Positions 19,536 through 28,061 of a stretch of DNA of 64,000 bases are shown here, piece after piece. Made by a program: the position numbers and the translations under genes. How positions within the stretch are numbered: position 1 is the first letter of the stretch; every line of letters begins with the position of its first letter. This stretch comes from Arthrobacter sp. MYb213. Lineage in GTDB: Bacteria; Actinomycetota; Actinomycetes; Actinomycetales; Micrococcaceae. The notes beneath the pieces are model-generated. The model was not told the DNA's origin. It was given only the letters and a program-made list of their open reading frames with translations, and searched no databases. The stretch covers positions 372,001-436,000 of the forward strand of contig NZ_PCQA01000001.1 in the NCBI RefSeq assembly GCF_002979915.1, read 5' to 3'.

Positions 19536-20264
19536 TTGTCCACTCACGTGTTTCTTGCCGAATTAGCCGGCACTTTCATTCTCATCCTCATGGGCTCGGG
19601 CGTATGCGCCAACGTCGCACTCAAGGGCACCCTCGGTAGCGCCGCCGGTTGGCTGGCGATCAGCTTCGGCTGGGGCTTGGGCGTTTACTGCGGTGTCTGG
19701 ATCGCCGGTATTTCCGGTGCGCACCTGAACCCGGCGGTTACGATCGGGCTGCTGGTGAATCCGGACGTCGCCGAATATGCACCAGGTGTTGCCAAAACAT
19801 TCGCCAACACCATGCTCTACTTCCTCGCTCAGCTCATTGGTGCCTTCCTAGGTGCCGTCGGTACCTGGTTGGCCTATAAAAAGCACCTCGATGACAAGCA
19901 GAACGCCGGAACGCAGCTTGGCGTATTCGCCACTGGCCCCGCGATTCGTGCGTATGGCTGGAATATGGTCACCGAGATTTTCGGTACCTTTGTGCTGGTC
20001 TTCGTGATTGCAGGTCTGGGCAAAACCCCGCACCAGCTCGGTCCACTGGCCGTCGCGTTGCTAGTGGTGGCCATCGGCCTATCTCTTGGTGGCGCGACCG
20101 GCTACGCTATCAACCCAGCACGTGACCTCGGTCCACGACTGGCGCACGCTATCCTTCCCATCAAGGGCAAGGGATCCTCTGACTGGGCCTACTCGTGGGT
20201 TCCAATCGCCGGTCCAGTCATTGGTGGTCTACTGGGCGGCGTCGGCGCCGGCCTGATGTTCTAG
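19536..20264 (+). CDS. glpF: Glycerol uptake facilitator (aquaglyceroporin)
   Basis: A 242-residue MIP-family channel with six membrane segments and two half-helices. The two NPA boxes are visible as HLNPAVTIG (near residue 66) and INPARDLGPR (near 200), and the Arg after the second NPA, part of the selectivity filter, is kept. The Asp after it (RDLGPR) is typical of glycerol-permeable members. I chose TTG 19536, about 8 bases after AAGAGG, because the open frame upstream runs back into the hairpin after glpD. It is followed by glpK after 17 bases. Confidence 0.93.
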   Translation: MSTHVFLAELAGTFILILMGSGVCANVALKGTLGSAAGWLAISFGWGLGVYCGVWIAGISGAHLNPAVTIGLLVNPDVAEYAPGVAKTFANTMLYFLAQLIGAFLGAVGTWLAYKKHLDDKQNAGTQLGVFATGPAIRAYGWNMVTEIFGTFVLVFVIAGLGKTPHQLGPLAVALLVVAIGLSLGGATGYAINPARDLGPRLAHAILPIKGKGSSDWAYSWVPIAGPVIGGLLGGVGAGLMF

Positions 20265-20281
20265 AAAGAGAGATGTGAATC

Positions 20282-21802
20282 ATGACTGAAAAATATGTCA
20301 TCGCCATTGACCAAGGAACCACAAGTTCCCGAGCCATCGTCTTCGATCATGCCGGCGAGGTCATCTCCGTCGGTCAGCTGGAGCACGAGCAGATCTTCCC
20401 GGCCGCCGGCTGGGTAGAGCACGATGCGGCTGAAATCTGGAACAACATCCGCGAGGTGATCGGCCAGGCGTTGTCCAAGGCGAACCTGACCCGACACGAC
20501 ATCGAAGTAGTTGGCATTACCAACCAGCGCGAAACCGCCGTGGTGTGGGATAAGAACACCGGCGAACCGGTGTACAACGCGATTGTTTGGCAAGATACCC
20601 GAACCCAAGAGATCGTTGACGAACTGGCTGCCAATGGCGGAATGGATCGTTACAAGGACCGGGTCGGGCTGCCACTGGCAACCTACTTCTCCGGGACGAA
20701 GATCAAGTGGATTCTGGACAACGTGGAAGGCGCACGGGAACGTGCGGAAGCCGGGGATCTGATCTTCGGCACCACCGATAGCTGGGTGTTGTGGAACCTG
20801 ACCGGTGGCATCGACGGCGGCGTGCACGTCACCGACGTCACCAATGCCTCGCGCACCTTGTTCATGGACCTGAAGACGCTGGCGTGGGATGAAGAAATCC
20901 TTGCCGACTTCGGTGTGCCGGTATCGATGATGCCGCAGATACGTTCCTCCTCCGAGGTGTATGGCACGGTGGCGGGCAACCAGTTGCTGCGCGAAGTGCC
21001 TGTGGCCGGTATCTTAGGTGACCAGCAGGCTGCCACCTTCGGCCAGGCAGCGTTCACCGCGGGTACCGCGAAGAACACCTACGGTACCGGTTGCTTCTTG
21101 ATCTTCAACACCGGCACCGAGATCGTGCATTCCTCTAACGGGCTGCTGACCACGATGGCCTATAAGCTGGGCGACGCCGCTCCGGTCTACGCGCTGGAAG
21201 GCTCCATTGCGGTAGCCGGTTCACTGGTGCAGTGGCTACGCGACAATATCGGCATGATCGCGACCGCTCCGGAGATCGAAGAGCTGGCGGCCAAGGTTGA
21301 TAATAACGGTGGCGTGTACATCGTGCCTGCGTTCTCCGGTCTCTTCGCACCCTATTGGCGGGCCGAAGCACGTGGCGCAATCGTGGGCTTGACCCGCTTT
21401 GCGAATAAAAACCACATTGCCCGTGCCGCATTGGAAGCTACCGCATTCCAGACCCGCGAGGTGCTGGATGCTGTTAACGCCGACGCCGAGGTGCCGCTGA
21501 CCGAGTTGAAGGTCGACGGTGGCATGGTGGCCAACGAGGCGTTGATGCAGTTCCAGGCCGATATTCTTGGGGTACCCGTGGTTCGCCCGAAGGTTACCGA
21601 AACCACCGCGCTGGGTGCTGCCTATGCAGCTGGCCTGGCAGTGGGCTTCTGGAAGGACCTTGGCGAGCTGGAATCGAACTGGTCTGAGGACAAGCGTTGG
21701 GAGCCGGCGATGGAAGACGCGGAGCGCGAACGTAGCCTGCGCCTTTGGAAGAAGGCAGTGACTCGTACCTTTGACTGGGTAGACGAAGACACCAAAGCTT
21801 AA
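20282..21802 (+). CDS. glpK: Glycerol kinase
   Basis: A 506-residue FGGY-family kinase that traps glycerol as glycerol-3-phosphate. The N-terminal phosphate loop [13 protein letters not shown] is at residues 9-21; glycerol contacts are expected in NQRETAVVW (near 81) and AVWQDTRT-like sequence (near 102). The second actin-like domain shows [11 protein letters not shown] and [25 protein letters not shown] precedes the ATG. A strong terminator follows. Confidence 0.97.
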   Translation: MTEKYVIAIDQGTTSSRAIVFDHAGEVISVGQLEHEQIFPAAGWVEHDAAEIWNNIREVIGQALSKANLTRHDIEVVGITNQRETAVVWDKNTGEPVYNAIVWQDTRTQEIVDELAANGGMDRYKDRVGLPLATYFSGTKIKWILDNVEGARERAEAGDLIFGTTDSWVLWNLTGGIDGGVHVTDVTNASRTLFMDLKTLAWDEEILADFGVPVSMMPQIRSSSEVYGTVAGNQLLREVPVAGILGDQQAATFGQAAFTAGTAKNTYGTGCFLIFNTGTEIVHSSNGLLTTMAYKLGDAAPVYALEGSIAVAGSLVQWLRDNIGMIATAPEIEELAAKVDNNGGVYIVPAFSGLFAPYWRAEARGAIVGLTRFANKNHIARAALEATAFQTREVLDAVNADAEVPLTELKVDGGMVANEALMQFQADILGVPVVRPKVTETTALGAAYAAGLAVGFWKDLGELESNWSEDKRWEPAMEDAERERSLRLWKKAVTRTFDWVDEDTKA

Positions 21803-21820
21803 TCAGCGTCAACACGCACA

Positions 21821-21870
21821 AACGCAGACCTCGAACCCCTGAGCAAAGGGTTCGAGGTCTGCGTTTTTTT
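21821..21870 (+). terminator. Rho-independent terminator after glpK
   Basis: An 18-bp perfect stem (21821-21838 with 21848-21865) ends in a run of T to 21870. It closes the glp operon and faces the convergent DUF222 gene. Confidence 0.95.
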
Positions 21871-21920
21871 CGGGTGCCGGCCGGTGGGGGATTGGGGGTT
21901 CGGCGGGCACGGTCTGCTGG

Positions 21921-23768
21921 CTAACTTTCCTCGGGTGGATCGGGTGGCGTTTCCTCCCGGTCGGGGGAGTCTCCTAGTTGCAGGGCTCCCCAATAGGTGT
22001 TGCGCCGAGGTTTTTGTTCAGGGTCCAGATGGGCAGGCAGGATCACGTGGGGTAGGCCATCGACGTCGACGATTTTAATCTGATCAACGTGGCGACTGTG
22101 ATGCCCCTCGGGACACAGTCCTGCCCCGGACTGCACACTGGTGGTCCCGCCATCGGCCCACGCGCGTTGATAGTGATCTATTTCTACGTGATCTGGCGGC
22201 GTGGTGCAGTCCGGCACAATGCAGCCGCGATCGCGCGCTAACACTGCCGCCCGGACATACCCCTCGTGATAGCGTCTGGAGCGGCCCAGATCTAGCGGTT
22301 GGCTGTTACCGCCCAAGACCACCGGAATGATATTGGCGTCGGCTAAGGTGCGTCGAAGTTCGCCCGGCGGTAAGTTCACCCCATTTGAGGTGACACCGTG
22401 AGCTTCGGCGAGATTCTGTAGGTCACTTAGCCACATATAAACGAAGATGCGCGGAATGACTGGCTTGAACTTTCCGCCGGTGGAAGTGGCTGTAAGTACG
22501 GCCATGAAGGCGTTCAGTGCGCGGAGCTCCGGGGTGAGGACATCATTGGCACTGCCCACTGGTTCGGGCTGCGCGGTGCAGTGCGCGGTGCCATCGGCTA
22601 CAGACGGCTCATCGGCCGACTTAGCCCACGCGGGCATCGGGGTCTCGGGCTGTAACCAGGATGGGTCACTGGGCGGGTCGCTGGGTGTTACCGCGGTATC
22701 AGCAACTGGCTGCTGCGTGTTCGCTTCTGGCGACGGCGCAGGAGCATCAGTGTCAGGTTCTGCGGTTGCGTTACGAGCGGCTTTGCCTGCTTGGGTGCGC
22801 CAGTCTGCCGATTGCACGCGGATCGAACGGATCACCTGAGCGTGGGAGGCCAAGGTGCGCAGGGTGAATTCGTGAACGCCTTGGATGACCGGGCCGATGA
22901 ATAGACCCAGCGCCGGTGGCTGTTTTTCGGTGTGCAGTTCCTTGTAGATTCCGATCCGAGTACTGATTTCCTTGCGGGCAGCATTGGGACCGAGCTGTGC
23001 TAGGGCGCGGGCGGCGTGGACCTCTAAGAGTTGCCCGTCGGTATCCCTGGCGGTGAGCTGGTCCGGGATGCCGTCGAAGGTGGTGTCTTTGGGTTCGAGT
23101 TTTTCAAGTCTGCGGGCGGTGGCCGTGATGCTGCGTCGGTCTGCGCCACCCTCGGCATAGAGTCTTGCCAATGCCGGTAAGCGTGGCTCGCAAGATTCAC
23201 CCTGAGCGGTGCGCCGGCCGATAAGCAGGTAGGCGTCGTCGATGCGCCGTTGTGCCTCGAAATAGTTCAGCCCTAACCACGCGGCCAGCAAGCCTCCGGC
23301 AGATTTGTAACAGGTCCGGCCCACGGCGAGTTCCGGTTCACCCTCTAGCGCGCAGGTGCCGGCGCGTAACCGATCGAAACTTTCAAGACTCAGCGCGTGC
23401 GCACCGCTGAGCTGGGCATCAAGGGCGGTGGCCAGTTGTTCGTGGTGAACCTGCTGAGCGAATTTTTCCACGAGGTCACAGTAGGCAAGTACGAGGCGTG
23501 GATCGCGCTGTTGATGCACTAGTTGACCAATAGCGGTGAACAGGGCGAGGGCTAGAGTGCCTAAGCGCAGCATCATGGCACCGGTGAGTTGCGTCCCGAG
23601 CTGAAGCGGGGCGGCGCACAGGGTGTGCAAGGTGGCGATGAGTGCTTCGGTGTTCATGAAGCCATTGTTGGCCCGGCAGCGATGCGTTGGGCCGCCGTGG
23701 GTGCCGGCTGTGGATAAGCGGTGTAAGAATTCATCGGACAACGACGTGCGGGTTGTGAGCGATGACAT
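21921..23768 (-). CDS. 13E12-repeat family DUF222 / HNH endonuclease domain protein
   Basis: A protein of up to 615 residues. The bulk (about 40-480) is the DUF222 region typical of actinobacterial 13E12-family proteins, interrupted by a low-complexity Pro/Ala/Ser/Thr-rich linker (about 340-420). The C-terminal HNH nuclease module shows ARDRGCIVPDC, then VEIDHYQRAWADGG and LCPEGHHSRHV (about 530-575), so the metal-binding residues look intact. The cellular role of this multi-copy family is unknown. A shorter start at ATG 23657 is possible; neither start has a clear ribosome binding site. Confidence 0.85.
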   Translation of the reverse strand: MSSLTTRTSLSDEFLHRLSTAGTHGGPTHRCRANNGFMNTEALIATLHTLCAAPLQLGTQLTGAMMLRLGTLALALFTAIGQLVHQQRDPRLVLAYCDLVEKFAQQVHHEQLATALDAQLSGAHALSLESFDRLRAGTCALEGEPELAVGRTCYKSAGGLLAAWLGLNYFEAQRRIDDAYLLIGRRTAQGESCEPRLPALARLYAEGGADRRSITATARRLEKLEPKDTTFDGIPDQLTARDTDGQLLEVHAARALAQLGPNAARKEISTRIGIYKELHTEKQPPALGLFIGPVIQGVHEFTLRTLASHAQVIRSIRVQSADWRTQAGKAARNATAEPDTDAPAPSPEANTQQPVADTAVTPSDPPSDPSWLQPETPMPAWAKSADEPSVADGTAHCTAQPEPVGSANDVLTPELRALNAFMAVLTATSTGGKFKPVIPRIFVYMWLSDLQNLAEAHGVTSNGVNLPPGELRRTLADANIIPVVLGGNSQPLDLGRSRRYHEGYVRAAVLARDRGCIVPDCTTPPDHVEIDHYQRAWADGGTTSVQSGAGLCPEGHHSRHVDQIKIVDVDGLPHVILPAHLDPEQKPRRNTYWGALQLGDSPDREETPPDPPEES

Positions 23769-23824
23769 TTCACCGGTGGTGGAGTCGGCATTTCACGGAT
23801 GCGCCGTTGCGAGTTGAACTGCGA

Positions 23825-23830
23825 TAGAAT
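23825..23830 (+). promoter_or_regulatory. Possible -10 element before the leuS leader ORF
   Basis: TAGAAT lies 6 bases upstream of ATG 23837, the spacing expected for a leaderless transcript. No good -35 box is visible at the right distance. Confidence 0.4.
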
Positions 23831-23836
23831 CGGCGT

Positions 23837-23863
23837 ATGCATTTTCAGCGCAACCTAGGCTAA
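23837..23863 (+). CDS. Candidate leaderless leader peptide upstream of leuS (MHFQRNLG)
   Basis: An 8-codon ORF begins with ATG 6 bases after a possible -10 box, so it may be translated from the very 5' end of the mRNA. It holds one Leu codon, CTA, which is rare in this genome, next to its stop. Two hairpins follow before leuS. The arrangement resembles short upstream ORFs that control aminoacyl-tRNA or biosynthesis genes, but one Leu codon is weak evidence. Confidence 0.35.
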   Translation: MHFQRNLG

Positions 23864-23865
23864 GC

Positions 23866-23907
23866 ACGGCCAATGGCCGTACCCCCGAGTGGTGATTTGG
23901 GGGCTTT
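23866..23907 (+). promoter_or_regulatory. Tandem hairpins in the leuS leader, second one terminator-like
   Basis: The first hairpin has a 6-bp stem (23866-23871 with 23875-23880). The second pairs CCCCC (23882-23886) with GGGGG (23899-23903) and can extend inward with G-U pairs; it is followed by CTTTTGTTG. They lie between the short ORF and the leuS start and could form an attenuator. Confidence 0.5.
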
Positions 23908-23975
23908 TGTTGTGTCTGGACCCGAACCAAGTTTTCCGTCAGGAAATTTTTCCGCAAGTGTGTGAGAAGAGCTCA

Positions 23976-26465
23976 GTGACATCATCGACGAACGAACCCA
24001 GAACCTACGATTTTAAGGACCTCGAGTCCAAGTGGCTACCGGTGTGGGACGAACTTGAAGTGTTCAAGCCCGCCGATGACGGCAGCCGCGAGCGTCGCTA
24101 TGTGCTGGATATGTTCCCGTACCCCTCCGGTGACCTGCACATGGGTCACGCCGAGGCTTTTGCTATGGGCGATGTGGTGTCGCGTTACTGGCGCTTGCGT
24201 GGCTATGACGTGATGCATCCGATAGGCTGGGATTCCTTCGGCCTGCCAGCGGAAAACGCCGCGATTAAGCGCAATGCGCACCCGGCGGAGTGGACCTACA
24301 AGAACATCGACACCCAGGCGCAGAGCTTTAAGCGTTATGCGATCTCCGCCGACTGGGACCGCCGGTTGCACACCTCGGATCCGGAATACTACCGCTGGAC
24401 CCAGTGGCTGTTTAACAAGTTTTACGAAAAGGGCCTGGCCTACCGCAAGGACCACCCGGTGAACTGGTGCCCTACGGACCAGACCGTGTTGGCCAATGAG
24501 CAGGTAGTTAACGGTGCCTGTGAGCGTTGTGGCACCGCGGTGACCAAGAAGTCGCTGAACCAGTGGTACTTCAAGATCACCGATTACGCCGATCGTCTGC
24601 TCGAAGATATGGACGGGCTCAAGGGGCACTGGCCTGAGCGCGTGCTGCTGATGCAGAAGAACTGGATCGGCCGTTCCGAGGGCGCCCAGGTGACCTTCTC
24701 CATCGCCGCGCAGGATCAGCTGGAAGAAGTGAAGATCCCGGTCTTCACCACCCGTCCGGACACCTTGTACGGTGCGACCTTCATGGTTGTTGCCGCCGAC
24801 GCCAAGCTGGCTGGCGAGCTGGTCACCGACGAGCACCGCACCGCCCTGGAAGAATACCAGGAGCAGGTTAAAGCACTCTCCGAGATCGAACGTCAGTCCT
24901 CGGAACGTGAAAAGACCGGCGTGTTCTTGGGTCGTTACGCGATCAATCCACTCAATGGCGAGAAGCTGCAGGTGTGGGCCGCGGACTACGTGCTGGCCGA
25001 TTACGGTACCGGTGCAATTATGGCCGTGCCCGCGCACGACCAGCGTGACTTGGACTTTGCTCGCGCCTTCGACCTGCCGGTGCGCGTGGTCGTCGAAACC
25101 GGTGAAGAGGATCCGGCAGTTTCCGGAACCGCGACCACCGGCGAGGGCCAGCTGATCAACTCCGGTGAGCTCTCCGGTCTGTCCAAGACCGAGGCCGTCG
25201 CGAAGGCGATCGAAATCGTTGAGGCCGCCGGCACCGGTGAGCACACGATCAACTACCGGCTGCGCGACTGGCTGCTCTCGCGCCAGCGCTTCTGGGGTAC
25301 CCCGATCCCGATCATTCACTGCGCCGACTGCGGCGAGGTTCCGGTTCCCGATGACCAGCTACCGGTACGCCTGCCAGATAACCTGCGCGGCGAGCAGCTC
25401 GCTCCGAAGGGCACCAGCCCGCTGGCTGCCGTCGAAGAGTGGGTCAACGTGGACTGCCCGAAGTGTGGCGGCGCCGCCAAGCGCGACACCGACACCATGG
25501 ATACCTTTGTCGATTCCTCCTGGTACTTCCTGCGTTTCGTTTCCCCGCATTACACCGAGGGTCCATTTGACCCGCAGGCAGTGCGCGATTGGATGCCGGT
25601 TGGCCAGTACGTCGGCGGTGTAGAGCACGCGATTTTGCACCTGCTCTACTCGCGCTTCTTCACCAAGGTCATTTTTGATCTGGGCTTGATCGACGTGGAC
25701 GAACCATTTAGTGCGTTGCTGAACCAGGGTCAGGTACTCAACGGTGGCAAGGCGATGAGCAAGTCGCTGGGCAACGGTGTTGACTTGGGTGAGCAGCTGG
25801 ACAAGTTTGGTGTGGACGCGGTGCGTCTGACCATGATCTTCGCCTCCCCACCGGAGGACGACGTGGACTGGGCCGATGTGTCCCCATCGGGCTCGCAGAA
25901 GTTCTTGGCGCGCGCCTGGCGTATTGCCCAGGACGTGCAAAGCACGCAGGACGTGGATTACACCACCGGCGAGAAGTCCTTGCGTCAGGTTACTCACCGC
26001 ACCGTGCACGAGGCCGCTCAATTGCTGGACTCGGGCAAGTTTAACGTGGTGATCGCCAAGACCATGGAATTGGTCAACGCGGCGCGTAAAACCATCGACT
26101 CCGGTGCCGGCGCCAGTGACCCTGCGGTCCGCGAGGCCGCAACGGTCACCGCGCAGCTGTTGAGCATGTTCGCGCCATACACGGCCGAAGACATGTGGGC
26201 TCAGCTGGGCTACGAGCCAAGCGTCGTCAACAGCGCCTGGCCGCAGGTTGACGAGTCGTTGCTCATCGATGACACCGTCACCGCCGTGGTGCAGATCAAG
26301 GGCAAGGTCCGCGCGCGCCTCGAGGTTCCGCTGGATATCTCCGAGGATGATCTGCGTGAGCAGGCTTTGGCCAACGAAACGGTGATCCGCATGCTTGATG
26401 GCAAGGAGCCGCTGAAAGTGATCGTCCGTGCGCCGAAGCTCGTGAATGTGGTTCCGGCACCGTAG
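23976..26465 (+). CDS. leuS: Leucyl-tRNA synthetase
   Basis: An 829-residue class Ia synthetase charging tRNA-Leu. The HIGH-type motif is in [14 protein letters not shown] (about 41-54); the KMSKS-type motif reads KAMSKS in the catalytic core near residue 593. The CP1 editing domain (about 220-420) contains the TTRPDT segment needed for hydrolysing mischarged tRNA. I placed the start at GTG 23976, after AGAAGAG; the frame stays open upstream to 23889 but that part overlaps the leader hairpin. A DegV gene follows after 9 bases. Confidence 0.96.
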   Translation: MTSSTNEPRTYDFKDLESKWLPVWDELEVFKPADDGSRERRYVLDMFPYPSGDLHMGHAEAFAMGDVVSRYWRLRGYDVMHPIGWDSFGLPAENAAIKRNAHPAEWTYKNIDTQAQSFKRYAISADWDRRLHTSDPEYYRWTQWLFNKFYEKGLAYRKDHPVNWCPTDQTVLANEQVVNGACERCGTAVTKKSLNQWYFKITDYADRLLEDMDGLKGHWPERVLLMQKNWIGRSEGAQVTFSIAAQDQLEEVKIPVFTTRPDTLYGATFMVVAADAKLAGELVTDEHRTALEEYQEQVKALSEIERQSSEREKTGVFLGRYAINPLNGEKLQVWAADYVLADYGTGAIMAVPAHDQRDLDFARAFDLPVRVVVETGEEDPAVSGTATTGEGQLINSGELSGLSKTEAVAKAIEIVEAAGTGEHTINYRLRDWLLSRQRFWGTPIPIIHCADCGEVPVPDDQLPVRLPDNLRGEQLAPKGTSPLAAVEEWVNVDCPKCGGAAKRDTDTMDTFVDSSWYFLRFVSPHYTEGPFDPQAVRDWMPVGQYVGGVEHAILHLLYSRFFTKVIFDLGLIDVDEPFSALLNQGQVLNGGKAMSKSLGNGVDLGEQLDKFGVDAVRLTMIFASPPEDDVDWADVSPSGSQKFLARAWRIAQDVQSTQDVDYTTGEKSLRQVTHRTVHEAAQLLDSGKFNVVIAKTMELVNAARKTIDSGAGASDPAVREAATVTAQLLSMFAPYTAEDMWAQLGYEPSVVNSAWPQVDESLLIDDTVTAVVQIKGKVRARLEVPLDISEDDLREQALANETVIRMLDGKEPLKVIVRAPKLVNVVPAP

Positions 26466-26474
26466 GCTCGACCC

Positions 26475-27407
26475 ATGAGCGAACGCACGAAGAGTCCACG
26501 CGCGGGCTGGCTGCCTAAATGGCTGGCCCCGCGTGGGCTTTCGCGTACCCGGATCGGCGTGGTGACAGATTCCGCCGCCTGTCTGCCTAGCAGCTTGCTG
26601 CAAAGTACCGACTTCGCTTGCGTGAATATCCCCATTATCGTCGACAACCATGTGCACGGCGATGATCTGAACGCGCTGATGATGGGCCTGGCGATGGGCA
26701 AATCGGTGAAGACCTCACGCCCAGCCCCGGGGGAATTCACGAAGGTTTACCGGCAACTGCAGGACGCCGGTTGTGAGTCAATTATCTCTATTCACATGTC
26801 CGGTCAGCTGTCGGGCACGGTGGACGCGGCACGGCTGGCAGCAAAGGATGTTCAGCTGCCGGTGACCGTGATCGATACGCGTACCGTCGCGATGCCCCAG
26901 GGCTTTGCCGTCGCCGATGTGCTGGCCGCCCGGCAGGCCGGCGCACCGCGTGAAATGTTGGCCCAGATCGCGCGCTCGGCCACCCAAAATTCTGTCTATT
27001 TTGCGGTGCCAAGCCTCGAGCAGTTACGCCGTGGTGGGCGGATCAGCACGATCTCCTCGGTGCTCGGTAACCTGCTCAACGTCAAACCGATCCTGCACAT
27101 CGACGAGGGGCTGATTCAACCCATTGAAAAGCCACGTTCTTTTGCTCGCGCCCAAGCCCGACTGGTAGCGCTGGGTACCGATGCGGCCAGCAAGGCTGAA
27201 GGGCCGGTACGTATCGGAGTAATGCATTTTGGGGCAGCGGAGTTAGCTACTGAAGTGGCCAACGAGCTAGCTTCGCTCAGCGATGAGCCGGTGCAGATCG
27301 AATCCCTGCCGGCAGTGCTCGCCGCACACACCGGGATTGGGGTCCTCGGGGTGGCCGTGGGCCCACTGAATCCACAACCCGACGCCGTGCAGCGCATCAA
27401 CGACTAA
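26475..27407 (+). CDS. DegV family fatty-acid-binding protein
   Basis: A 310-residue protein of the DegV fold. The N-terminal TDSAACLP motif (about 35-42) is the family signature, followed by ISIHMSGQLSGT (about 100-111) and DTRTVAMPQGF, which line the lipid-binding pocket. In Gram-positive bacteria related FakB proteins present fatty acids to the kinase FakA; no fakA is visible here, so that role is unproven for this copy. It has a roughly 25-residue basic N-terminal extension. It is likely co-transcribed with leuS. Confidence 0.88.
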   Translation: MSERTKSPRAGWLPKWLAPRGLSRTRIGVVTDSAACLPSSLLQSTDFACVNIPIIVDNHVHGDDLNALMMGLAMGKSVKTSRPAPGEFTKVYRQLQDAGCESIISIHMSGQLSGTVDAARLAAKDVQLPVTVIDTRTVAMPQGFAVADVLAARQAGAPREMLAQIARSATQNSVYFAVPSLEQLRRGGRISTISSVLGNLLNVKPILHIDEGLIQPIEKPRSFARAQARLVALGTDAASKAEGPVRIGVMHFGAAELATEVANELASLSDEPVQIESLPAVLAAHTGIGVLGVAVGPLNPQPDAVQRIND

Positions 27408-27428
27408 GTCTGGCGCAAACTGTGGCTC

Positions 27429-28061
27429 ATGGGGCGCCACGACTTCTTCTCTAAATTTGCGCCACGGCCGACCCGTTTGCGCTTCGCCGTGTCGCGCGTG
27501 GCCGCGCTCGTGTTGGTGCTTGTGGTGCTGGTTTGGGTCGCCTTCTCCATTATTTTTGCCCCGCCACCGGCCGCCGAAGAATTAGAAGCAATCCCGTTGG
27601 TCGCCGATCCAGAACATCCTGCCGCGACCCAAGCGGTCAACATGATTACCGTGCATGTGGTCGGTGCGGTCAAAAAACCCGGAGTGTATGAATTAGCCGA
27701 GGGTTCGCGGATCATCGACGCCATTAACAAGGCCGGCGGGATGAATAAAAAGGCTGCGCCGGAACTTCTTAATCTGGCGGCCAAACTCACCGACGGGCAA
27801 CAAATCATTTTGCCCGGTGCCAGCAGCAGCAGCGCGCCGGCCGAAGCTACGAAAGCTCCCGGCGCCGGGGCGAAGATCTCGTTGAACCAGGCCGATGATC
27901 AAACGCTGATGACCTTGCCTGGGATAGGTCCAGCGTTAGCCAAACGCATTATCGACTTCCGCAGCAAAAATGGCCCGTTTACCAGCGTGGAGCAACTCGA
28001 CGCGGTCTCCGGTATTGGGCCGGTACTGCTGGGCGAACTTTCCGAGCTGGTGGTCCCGTGA
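27429..28061 (+). CDS. comEA: ComEA-type DNA-binding competence protein
   Basis: A 210-residue membrane-anchored protein. One membrane segment (VLVLVVLVWVAFSIIF, about 22-38) is followed by an SLBB domain (VHVVGAVKKPGVYEL, about 73-130) and two C-terminal helix-hairpin-helix motifs (LPGIGPALAKRI and VSGIGPVLLGEL, about 160-205). ComEA binds incoming double-stranded DNA outside the membrane in transformable bacteria. comEC follows with a 4-base overlap. A complete transformation machine would need type IV pilus genes that are not in this window. Confidence 0.92.
   Translation: MGRHDFFSKFAPRPTRLRFAVSRVAALVLVLVVLVWVAFSIIFAPPPAAEELEAIPLVADPEHPAATQAVNMITVHVVGAVKKPGVYELAEGSRIIDAINKAGGMNKKAAPELLNLAAKLTDGQQIILPGASSSSAPAEATKAPGAGAKISLNQADDQTLMTLPGIGPALAKRIIDFRSKNGPFTSVEQLDAVSGIGPVLLGELSELVVP

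Noticed and set aside
25359-26657. A 432-codon open frame antisense to leuS and the DegV gene
   Set aside because: It crosses the boundary of two clear genes, has no ribosome binding site and no domain; it is a GC-driven shadow.
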